A DNA stretch of 37,500 nt from Leishmania martiniquensis (lineage: Eukaryota > Euglenozoa > Kinetoplastea > Trypanosomatida > Trypanosomatidae), in NCBI RefSeq assembly GCF_017916325.1, contig NC_090166.1, forward strand, positions 5,001 to 42,500. The letters are read 5' to 3'. This document shows positions 19,494-27,027 of the stretch, in pieces. A program made the translations under genes and the position numbers. The number at the start of each line of letters is the position of its first letter. Within the stretch, counting starts at the first letter, position 1. Under the pieces are notes generated by a model that did not search any database, was not told the DNA's origin, and saw only the letters and a list, made by a program, of their open reading frames with translations.

Positions 19494-21322
19494 TACATCG
19501 CTCAGTGCGCTGCGCGAAATAGCGAGCGGGTGCCGATATGTAACTGCGCAAGGTGGTTTACCGGGAGTGGAGGAGTGAGAAGGCGGAACCGAGCGGCGAA
19601 ATACACAGCAAAGGGGCTCCGACAGCCAACATGGAGGTACGCTTCTATGAGTCTATGTGCTGTTTGTGGGACAATGGTGCCGAAGACGTTGACAGCAACG
19701 CCGCTGCGCGAGAGCGTCGCAAGTCTTCGCTGTATGCCGTGTGCGAGCGGGCAAGGTTTCCAAAAAGTACAGTGCTCACTGACAGAGCTGCGTGATAACA
19801 GACGCGCCCGCTGTCTCCTGGCGAGAGAACGAGGTAGAGGTAAAAGGGAAAAAGGGACGCACAGGGACAGTGGTGAGAGGTAGACGCAAAGGTAGGAGTG
19901 GCAGTTATACCCAAACACTTCGACTTCTAGTGGATGGTGCGTAGCTGGCGTCGGCATAACAGAAGCAAGCCACTTGACGCTCCAACACGTTAAGGATGGT
20001 GCGCAGGCGGCAGTCTCTGTTCCGCTGATGATAAGGGAAAGTGCATGCGCCAAAGCCAGCTTCTCTTTGTCTCACGAAGGCAAGCCGCTACACCAGAAAA
20101 AAAGTAGTCGTTGCCATAGAGGAAGCGTGGCTGGCTCAGGTAGGAGCCGCCTTCCTTGGCGGTACCGCTTATCGTTTTGTCACGATTTCAAATTAGCGCC
20201 GCGGACTTCGCTCTGCCGCGCGAGTGCGCAGCAGCAGCGTTAACAATGACGCCGCTGCGGCTCCCGGTTCTTTTGAGTGCTTCTTTCTTACGGAGGGGCA
20301 CACGAACGCACACGCGCAGAAGGAGAGGACACGTGCACCAGTGTGCGTGTAGATGTTGGATAGAAAGAGGGAGAGAGACTCGCAGAGAATAACACACCCC
20401 ATTGCTTTTCTATTTCGCTTTGCCGCTGCATTCCAGAAGTCACTCTGCTCACGTATGCGCAGCATCGAACAAAGAAATGATTAATGCCTTTTTTTTTCTT
20501 CACTGCTGTTATTGCGTGCGTGTACTCCCCCTCCTCTCCGCATGGGCACCTGCCGACTCTGTTGGTGCAGAGTTCCTCCTCCTTTTACTCCACTACGCCA
20601 CCGTTTCTTAACACACAATTTTTTTCGTTACTTTCGTTTGCCGATGTTGAGCGCTGTCACTTACTCTCTCGGTTCCTTTTTGCTCTGCCTGCCGCCGATA
20701 CGCCCCGCCACCAGCCGACACACACACTCACACACACAGAGAAGACAAACCTCTCACACACACACAAAAAGGGGAATGAAATGAGAGAAAACAGACGCAC
20801 ATCATAAACGTTAAAAACATTTTCCCTTTTTGTTGCCTTTCCGTTTGGCGTTTGTCTGTCCGTTCGACGCCGCACACAAACGCCCGCGGCACTTCCGCCG
20901 CCTTTTCTCTTAACGCCTTTATCGGCCACTCTTTTTGCTTGGCATGTTCGCTTCCCCTCTTTGACTCTCTGCGTGCATTACGGGAAGCGGAGGAGAAAAT
21001 TCGTACACCACAGAACACAAAACAGATACGCAGACGGAAGTCCGAACGACACAGCCCAGGGAGGATGCCGACATGAAAGACGCCGGCCTACCCGCGCAGC
21101 ACGTGCGAGAGCCAAGGAGAATTGAAGGGCTCATACAACCAGTCAGACAGCGGTGCGTGAAAGAAAAGGGAGAGAAGAATCCGAGGAGAGGGAGGCGCAC
21201 GGGTGGCGAGAGCCGACGCTCGTCGCGTACAGAAAGGGACAGACGCAGAGAGTCCGCAACACAAGGTGACAGCAATCCGTCTCTGCAGCACTCGCACGCG
21301 TTGACCTGAGCGCTCTACTGTC
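19494..21322 (-). other. Long intergenic region: helicase 5' region and CCCH gene 3' UTR
   Basis: About 1.8 kb without a supportable gene. The probable helicase splice region is the coding-strand pyrimidine tract at about 19823-19858, or a weaker one at 19563-19584. Between about 20380 and 20960 the plus strand, not the minus strand, is pyrimidine-rich. CA microsatellites lie at 20718-20738 and 20755-20766. Confidence 0.5.
20718..20766. repeat. CA microsatellite pair
   Basis: Two CA-repeat stretches (20718-20738, with one CT interruption, and 20755-20766) separated by 16 bases of purine-rich sequence. Confidence 0.8.
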
Positions 21323-22042
21323 CTAATCTGTTTTTTCCGCATCCGTGGCTTGCTCAGACGCGTCCGGATTGCTCGGCGCCTTCTCAGCAGACTCGTCCGA
21401 TTCCCTTTCGGGTGTTTCCTTTTCAGCCCTCTCCGACGTCTCCTCCGTCGCCTTTTTCGACGTCTCCTCAGCCGCCTTCTCGTCCTTCTTTGGTGCGTCG
21501 TCCTTCGCTGGCGCCTCCGCCACGGCATCTTTGGCGGTGCCGTGCACGCGGCACTTCGCACCGAACTGGCACGCGCGACCCTCTACGTTGTTGTGCAGGA
21601 AGCGGCATCCATCGCCAAATTTGCACGAGCCCTGAAGGTTGAAGCAGCAGGCAGTCTGGCGCTCCCACTCGCGCTGCGACTCGAGTGTGCCACCGACAAA
21701 CGGCTTTTTGCGGCGCACCGGGAATCCGCCGCGGCCGCCGCGGAAGCCGCCACGCATGCTGTTGTAGCCGCCACGGCCGGCGCTTGGATAGTACCACCCA
21801 CTACGGCCGCGACCACTACGGTATCCGGGCATCACCGGCGGGTACCCCTGCGGAACGTTGTACATGGGGTTACCCATGGGATAGCCCTGAGGCTGGTGGT
21901 AGTAGTTGACTGGAGGCTGATTGTAGCCATGCTGAGGTATGCCGTCCATGGGCCGGCTCATGTTGTAGCCGCCATCGTTGTAGGGTGGGCGGGTGTACTG
22001 CGGCACCGGGCCCGTCGCATCGTAGTGGGGACGCTGCATCAT
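21323..22042 (-). CDS. CCCH zinc finger protein with RGG-rich region
   Basis: A 239-residue predicted RNA-binding protein. Residues 1-75 are rich in Tyr, Pro, Gly, Asn and Gln (low-complexity, prion-like). Residues 76-112 are Arg/Gly-rich with RGG-type repeats (RGGFRGGRGG). A canonical C-x7-C-x5-C-x3-H finger is at C132, C140, C146, H150, followed by a second half-finger (C158, C164, H167) with shortened spacing. Residues 170-239 are a highly charged Lys/Glu/Asp tail. CCCH proteins are main post-transcriptional regulators in trypanosomatids, where mRNA stability and translation set expression; this one probably binds mRNA. The ATG at 22042 is supported by a splice acceptor at about 22105. The frame upstream of it to 22477 encodes UTR-like sequence. 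I cannot assign a ZC3H number. Confidence 0.88.
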   Translation of the reverse strand: MMQRPHYDATGPVPQYTRPPYNDGGYNMSRPMDGIPQHGYNQPPVNYYHQPQGYPMGNPMYNVPQGYPPVMPGYRSGRGRSGWYYPSAGRGGYNSMRGGFRGGRGGFPVRRKKPFVGGTLESQREWERQTACCFNLQGSCKFGDGCRFLHNNVEGRACQFGAKCRVHGTAKDAVAEAPAKDDAPKKDEKAAEETSKKATEETSERAEKETPERESDESAEKAPSNPDASEQATDAEKTD

Positions 22043-22707
22043 GGTATCCGACAACGAGTAGTGACAAGGATTAGGTATACTGGATGTTGTGGAGGGCAAT
22101 AGGCTCACGGAGAGTAGAAAAAAGGGGGAAGGAGAAGAAAGAGATGCTGGGCGTGTCCAACAGGTCTCAGAGAAAACCTGGGAGTGGAGAAGGCATGAGA
22201 GCTCCCGAGCCGCGCAGCACGAGTGCGCTGTCGCGGCCATGAGCGAGCCACTGCCCTGGTTAAGCGGGAGAAAGGCCGTAGAGAGAGAGAGATCAGGGAG
22301 AGGGGTGAGCGCCCTGCACACATGTATGGAGAGAGAGGGACCGCAAGCACTGCTCGGCAGGCGACCGCGAGGTGGACCCGTGGATATGGCGCTCTGCCGT
22401 GACCTCCAAGAAGGTGCTGTCATGGCTAAAACGCCACTTCCGTCTCCGTACCCAGGCGCAGGCTCACACACAGACACGCCGACAACCGCCAGAAGACACG
22501 CACATGCGTATCAGCCCCTCCCCCGCTAGTCTCACAGTGTCAGGCGCGAAAGCGGGGCAGACCGCCCTCCGACGGGCACAAGCACACACACAGCAAACGA
22601 AAAGGCGGTGCTCCCTACGAAAGGAGAAGACGAATCGAAAAGGAATGGCGCATTACATGTGATTTGTACATCGGTTGTGCGCACACAGGCTGAGGGGGTG
22701 CTGGTGG
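22043..22707 (-). other. Intergenic region upstream of the CCCH gene
   Basis: It holds the CCCH gene leader, its splice signal (22104-22145) and the 3' UTR of the 491-residue protein gene. Short CA-rich stretches occur near 22460 and 22580. No gene is seen. Confidence 0.5.
22104..22145 (-). promoter_or_regulatory. Predicted trans-splice acceptor and pyrimidine tract for the CCCH protein gene
   Basis: A long pyrimidine tract on the coding strand (about 22109-22145) is followed within a few bases by the AG at 22105-22104. This gives a leader of about 62 bases to the ATG at 22042 and rules out the longer open frame. Confidence 0.55.
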
Positions 22708-24183
22708 TCACAGCTCCATCACCTCACTACGCAGCGCATCCTCGTCCCCTGTGAAGTGCAGGATCGACTGCTGCAGCCGACGCAGTTTCGCGTCGAAATA
22801 GTTTTGGATCCACTCCTGTGCCTTGTCAGAAAGTTGCGTGAGGGGCTGGCGTGACACGGAGTCGATGACGTAGCAGGTGAAGGTAGATGTAGCGGACTGC
22901 TCCGCGTTGGCGGGGAGGCGGAGGACATGCATGAGGTCGACGACGCCGTTCTCCGTTAGTGTGTCCACCGCATTTTGTGGAATGTTCATGTTATACGGCG
23001 CGTTGCGGTGAGTGAGGAAGTGATTTCGGGCGTGGTAGAAGAGATCCTCAAACAGACTGCACATCGATTTCTTCTCTAAAAGAAGACGATCGCGTGTCTC
23101 CACTACTAGTGTAGGCACGCTACTCCAGTCAAACGTTTGGGCCGCTGCGGCAGCGTTCTCGCGGTCCGCCTCGTGCACGTCTACGGTAGGGGATAAGGGC
23201 TTGTTCCCTCGCGTGTCCGCCTCGCTGTAGGCCGCGCCGTCGCTCTTCATCCGCTTCATGTACGTCTCGTAAAACATCTCATCATTGGTGAGCCGCAGGT
23301 ACGCCTCGTCCGCGCTACGCAGCAGTTTCTCCTCGTCAAAGGCGATCCCAGTAAGCGAGGGCTCGGCAAAATTGGTGATGAGATTGACGGGCATCTCGCT
23401 AGGCGCGTTGCGGTCCGACACGCGCAGCGAACCACACCACAGAAGCCACAACCGATCACGCTGGTCCGTTTTGAAGTAGAGCACCATTCGAGTGATGTAC
23501 TTGTGCTCGGTGTAGTAGAAGTGCTGGACAATGTTGCCGCACAATTGCTTTAGTTCTACCGCAATGTTGCCCGACACACTGCCTTCATCGCTTAGAAACG
23601 TGGGGCCATCGTAGGTGACGGTGATGGAGAAGGGGTCACTCTCGGCCCTCTTGCGGTCAAAGATACGGTACTTGTTCGTGCGGCGCTGCACCATGCACAC
23701 GCGCGGGCTCCACACAACCTTGATGACGCTGTTGTGGTACCCCTTCGGGAAGATAAATTTCTGCAGAATCCCCTCTGGCTTAATCTTGCGTGCCAGGAAG
23801 GCAGCCAAGGTGTCACGGTTAAACACTTCGACGAGCGTGCTCACCTCCGTCTCACCGTCGTCGGTGATCTCCGTGGTGCAGAGGTAAGCGGCGGCGATGG
23901 GGGAGCCGTCGTGAAGGTCTTGTGTGAAGCCCTGCTGGATGGTGTTCGCGTCGAGCTCCTTGCCCTGCTTCCGCACTACCTCCTTTGCCTTCATGTCTGT
24001 TGTGTACCAGCCCCGCGGAAAATTGTGCTCGAATACGACCGTGTCAGGGATTCGAATGTCGCGGCACGCCTTCATCGTCTTGGGGTTGCGCTTCGCCAGG
24101 ATGTTGTACAATCCCGTGACAACGTCGTCCCCTTCGAGGGGGTGATTCTTCATCCACGTATGCTCTTTGCGTGCGCGTGACAT
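22708..24183 (-). CDS. Conserved-looking protein of unknown function (491 residues)
   Basis: I do not recognise a named family. The protein starts MSRARKEHTWMK and is mostly globular with no signal or membrane span. Residues about 140-260 look like a folded beta-rich domain with regularly alternating strands (GILQKFIFPKG, IKVVWSPRVCMVQRR, FSITVTYDGP, RLWLLWCGSLRVSD). This style recalls conserved proteins of flagellated eukaryotes, but I cannot confirm that. A probably disordered linker at about residues 310-345 precedes a C-terminal region (residues 350-491) that is helical and rich in Asn and Leu. Codon use and length are normal for the neighbourhood. The start is the first ATG of the frame, directly after intergenic sequence rich in pyrimidine on the coding strand. 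Confidence 0.8.
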   Translation of the reverse strand: MSRARKEHTWMKNHPLEGDDVVTGLYNILAKRNPKTMKACRDIRIPDTVVFEHNFPRGWYTTDMKAKEVVRKQGKELDANTIQQGFTQDLHDGSPIAAAYLCTTEITDDGETEVSTLVEVFNRDTLAAFLARKIKPEGILQKFIFPKGYHNSVIKVVWSPRVCMVQRRTNKYRIFDRKRAESDPFSITVTYDGPTFLSDEGSVSGNIAVELKQLCGNIVQHFYYTEHKYITRMVLYFKTDQRDRLWLLWCGSLRVSDRNAPSEMPVNLITNFAEPSLTGIAFDEEKLLRSADEAYLRLTNDEMFYETYMKRMKSDGAAYSEADTRGNKPLSPTVDVHEADRENAAAAAQTFDWSSVPTLVVETRDRLLLEKKSMCSLFEDLFYHARNHFLTHRNAPYNMNIPQNAVDTLTENGVVDLMHVLRLPANAEQSATSTFTCYVIDSVSRQPLTQLSDKAQEWIQNYFDAKLRRLQQSILHFTGDEDALRSEVMEL

Positions 24184-24785
24184 CGTAACAGCGGAGCCCG
24201 GACCGGGAGGGTGACAGGAGGGAGGGGATGTATGGGCGAGCGAAGAAAGGAAAAAGGGGCCTTGAGCGACAACGAGGGGGGGCGGGCGGGGTGGACAGCG
24301 TCCACTGGGCTGTCGCGCTTATGTTTGTTGTGCTCTTCAGCCGAGTGTGGGCTGTGACTTGTGTGGCAGAGCGCAAATAGAAGACGAGTGGCGGTGAAGG
24401 CGGAGAGGCGCACGCGCACCGGAACACGCAGCGAAGAAGACCGAGGAGGGGGACGTCAGAGAGGAGGAAACAGAGAGGAATGCGTGAAAGCCGCGCGGCG
24501 GTACGAGTGCTGAGAGGGGATGGCAGAGGCATGAATGGAAACACAAGGAGGTGGAGGGGGACGCGGGGGATATCCGCAATCAAAGTGGCTTTGCATTCCA
24601 ACGCCCTAAGTGCGGCGCCTGTGGGCGTGCAGCCGCAGCGTTCAGGAGTGGGGCTGTGGAGAGAGGGCGCCCGCGAAAGGAGCGAACTCGCCGAGGGAGG
24701 GCGAAGAGGACGGAGGACACACCACCGCTAAAGAGTTGAGAGAGTCGAGGGCGATCGTGCGCTGTGGAGCTGCCAATGCCCCGAT
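24184..24785 (-). other. Intergenic region upstream of the 491-residue protein gene
   Basis: Purine-rich plus-strand tracts at 24236-24260 and 24430-24480 are likely splice tracts on the coding strand. Short frames on both strands are not protein-like. Confidence 0.45.
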
Positions 24786-25880
24786 TCAATCTCGCCACGC
24801 AACGTACACTTCATCGGTGCGAAAGCGCTGTGTAATGGTTGCCTCCGCCATGGTTGTGAAGGACCCGCTCAGGTACTGGAGCAGCCCCGCGTACGCGATC
24901 ATGCATCCATTATCGATACAGTATCGCTGGTCCATGTCGAAGCAACGGCCCCCACGCTCTGCTGCCATACACTGCATCATCTCCTGCAGACGCTCGTTGC
25001 AGCCCACTCCACCGACAATGAGCACGTCGGTGGCTTTGATGTGCGACATGGCGCGCTCCGTCACCTCCACAAGCATGGCAAAGATGGTCTCCTGCAGTGA
25101 GAAGCAGATGTCGTCCGTGTTGAATGTCTCGCTAGGCGGTACCGGCGCGCTCGTCAGCGGCTGTGCCGCCTTTCGACGCCTGTCGGAGACTTCGCAAACG
25201 TCTGGTTCGGTGAATTGAGGATGATGGACGAGCTGCTCGACATAGGAGAGGATGCCACTGAAGGACATGTCCATTCCCTTCACAGTGTACGGGAGGCGGA
25301 TGTAGCACGTGCCCTTCTTCGCTTTCTGTTCAATGTTGTAGCCAGGCGCTGGGTCGTTGGAGATGCCGAGGAGGCGGGCAACTCGGTCGAGGCAGTTGCC
25401 CACGGCGATGTCGATCGTTTCACCAAAAATGCGGTATCGGTGATCAGCGTAGGCGATGACCTGCGTGTTGCCCCCGCTAACGTACAGCACCACGGGATTC
25501 GCACTCTTCGTGACGACGCGGCCCATCTCGATGTGGCCGATGCAGTGGTTGACACCGACCAGCGGCTTCCCCCACAAGAGGGAAAGTGTTTTGGCTACAG
25601 TGCAGCCAACAGCGAGCGGTGCGCCCATGCCAGGACCCTTCGTGTACGAGATGATGTCGATGTCAGCAGGGGTGACGGCGGCATCGTGCATGGCGCGCTG
25701 TATAATCTGCAGCACATGCTGCGAGTGGTGAATGGCCGTCTCGCGCGGCAGAAACCCGGTCCCAGGTGGGGTGATGTAGGTTTCGCGTACGTTGGAAAGC
25801 ACCGTACCACTCTGGTCCACGACCCCCACACCGATCTTGTTGGCGCTCCCCTCGATCCCTAGGGATAGTGTGCGCTTCAT
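24786..25880 (-). CDS. KAE1: Kae1/OSGEP family tRNA N6-threonylcarbamoyladenosine synthase subunit
   Basis: A 364-residue ASKHA-fold ATPase of the TsaD/Kae1/Qri7 family, formerly called O-sialoglycoprotein endopeptidase. In the KEOPS complex it transfers the threonylcarbamoyl group to A37 of ANN-reading tRNAs. Visible signatures are the N-terminal [15 protein letters not shown], the metal-binding HCIGH (H112, H116), the SGGNTQ loop (135-140), GGVGCNERL (300-308) and the C-terminal [10 protein letters not shown] with Asp333. The short N-terminus without a targeting peptide and the GIEGSANK form favour cytosolic Kae1 over mitochondrial Qri7. An insertion of about 30 residues (221-253, rich in Arg, Pro and Ser) sits between the two halves. 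A splice acceptor at about 25907, 26 bases upstream of the ATG, supports this start. Confidence 0.95.
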   Translation of the reverse strand: MKRTLSLGIEGSANKIGVGVVDQSGTVLSNVRETYITPPGTGFLPRETAIHHSQHVLQIIQRAMHDAAVTPADIDIISYTKGPGMGAPLAVGCTVAKTLSLLWGKPLVGVNHCIGHIEMGRVVTKSANPVVLYVSGGNTQVIAYADHRYRIFGETIDIAVGNCLDRVARLLGISNDPAPGYNIEQKAKKGTCYIRLPYTVKGMDMSFSGILSYVEQLVHHPQFTEPDVCEVSDRRRKAAQPLTSAPVPPSETFNTDDICFSLQETIFAMLVEVTERAMSHIKATDVLIVGGVGCNERLQEMMQCMAAERGGRCFDMDQRYCIDNGCMIAYAGLLQYLSGSFTTMAEATITQRFRTDEVYVAWRD

Positions 25881-25905
25881 CTTGAGTCACGGCGCGAGCG
25901 ACGAG

Positions 25906-25966
25906 CTGAGGGACGGGCAGGCGACAAAAACAACAGCAGAGGAGGGATAAGAGGGAGGAGGGAGGA
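25906..25966 (-). promoter_or_regulatory. Predicted trans-splice acceptor and pyrimidine tract for KAE1
   Basis: A pyrimidine tract on the coding strand (about 25938-25966) is followed by the AG at 25907-25906, 26 bases before the ATG at 25880. Confidence 0.45.
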
Positions 25967-26110
25967 CAATGGGATGGCAATCGGCTCGGTTGGGGTTAGA
26001 GGGTGGTGGGCCGAGACGGTGGAGAGGCAACGATGGACCCGAAGAGGAAGTCTCAGGAAAGACTTGGACGTGCGCAGCGACGGAGAGAGCGTCTTTTCCC
26101 TTTCTTATGG

Positions 26111-26138
26111 ATATATATATATATATGTGTGTGTGTGC
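26111..26138. repeat. Compound (AT)8(GT)n microsatellite
   Basis: Eight AT units (26111-26126) run directly into GT units up to 26138. It is a likely polymorphic marker; no function is implied. Confidence 0.85.
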
Positions 26139-26217
26139 ACTATGTGAGCGTCTGCGCTCTTGTACTGTGACACCTCTTCTAGAGACACAGCTCACGAAAG
26201 CGCTGCACAGGGACGTT

Positions 26218-26469
26218 TTACTTGCCCATGCCGAGATCGCTGCGTGCGGTGGTGCTCATCAGCACGCGCCTCGCCGCGTACGCGTTCTGCCGCTTCATGT
26301 GCCACTTGCGTCGGCGTAGTGAGGTGAAGGCGGGAGAGTAAAGTGCCGTGGCTCTCTGATAGGTGTCGACATCGCGCTCGTTTCGCGCCGCGAATGCCGC
26401 GCCGTACGCGATGCCGTCGGTGTGCAGCTGCCGCTGCAACTGGAGGCGATTGACAGTCAGCCGGAGCAT
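26218..26469 (-). CDS. Small basic protein, probably mitochondrial
   Basis: An 83-residue frame with an N-terminus typical of kinetoplastid mitochondrial presequences (MLRLTVNRLQLQRQ: hydrophobic and Arg, no acids). The rest is basic with a cluster SLRRRKWHMKRQNAYAARR near residues 50-68. No domain is recognised. Such small basic proteins in kinetoplastids are often mitoribosomal or respiratory subunits, but this is inference. A longer frame (175 codons) on the same strand in another phase overlaps; it is Pro/His-rich and looks like a shadow. The gene is supported by its position in an otherwise gene-free gap of about 1.1 kb and by protein-like composition only. Confidence 0.5.
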   Translation of the reverse strand: MLRLTVNRLQLQRQLHTDGIAYGAAFAARNERDVDTYQRATALYSPAFTSLRRRKWHMKRQNAYAARRVLMSTTARSDLGMGK

Positions 26470-27027
26470 GGAGGTAAAGGCTGTAGATCTGCCTCGGAGC
26501 GGAGTTGTTGGTACAACGGAGGTGCTGCGCCAGTCGTGTGTGCGGGACCGAGCGCAATGTCTTGAGAGGCGAGATCAGAGAGGAAGGCAGAGGCCACGGA
26601 GACAGTTGGTCGCGACGATCACATGGGAGAAACAATACCACTGGTGACGCTGTGTGACGCCAGAGAATCTGCGTCTGCTCGGTCACCGCCCTGGTCGGCC
26701 CACATTCGAGCGGATGCACGACACGTGTGCTGATTCAAACGGCACTGGACCGCTGTATGGTCTGTGCTGCTGCGTTCGCGCATGGCAGCTCCGTCACCTA
26801 AAAGGCGACGAGCCTTCACCAGCGGCGGCACATCCAGCGCTGATGACAATGCGTTGACGCTGTAGAAGCGGCGCGGCGCGCGGTAAAGTCGTCATTCATC
26901 GGGATTCGGAGAGAGGAAACAAACGGTTCGGCGCACACATACGCACCCAGAGGGCCAATGGGGTACGACGACGACGACACACGTGCCCACACGCACATCC
27001 ATTTGTTAGCGAAGTGCCGCGCCTCTC
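26470..27027 (-). other. Intergenic region between the small basic protein and FG-GAP genes
   Basis: About 560 bases that hold the leader of the small protein gene and the FG-GAP gene 3' UTR. Nothing else is supported. Confidence 0.45.

Larger units (their letters stand above)
25881..26217 (-). other. Intergenic region upstream of KAE1
   Basis: It contains the KAE1 splice signal (25906-25966) and an AT/GT microsatellite (26111-26138) in the presumed 3' UTR of the 83-residue protein gene. Confidence 0.5.

Noticed and set aside
26192..26719. Minus-strand frame of 175 codons overlapping the 83-residue gene
   Set aside because: Its Pro/His/Arg-rich composition is shadow-like; the shorter frame has a credible mitochondrial presequence.
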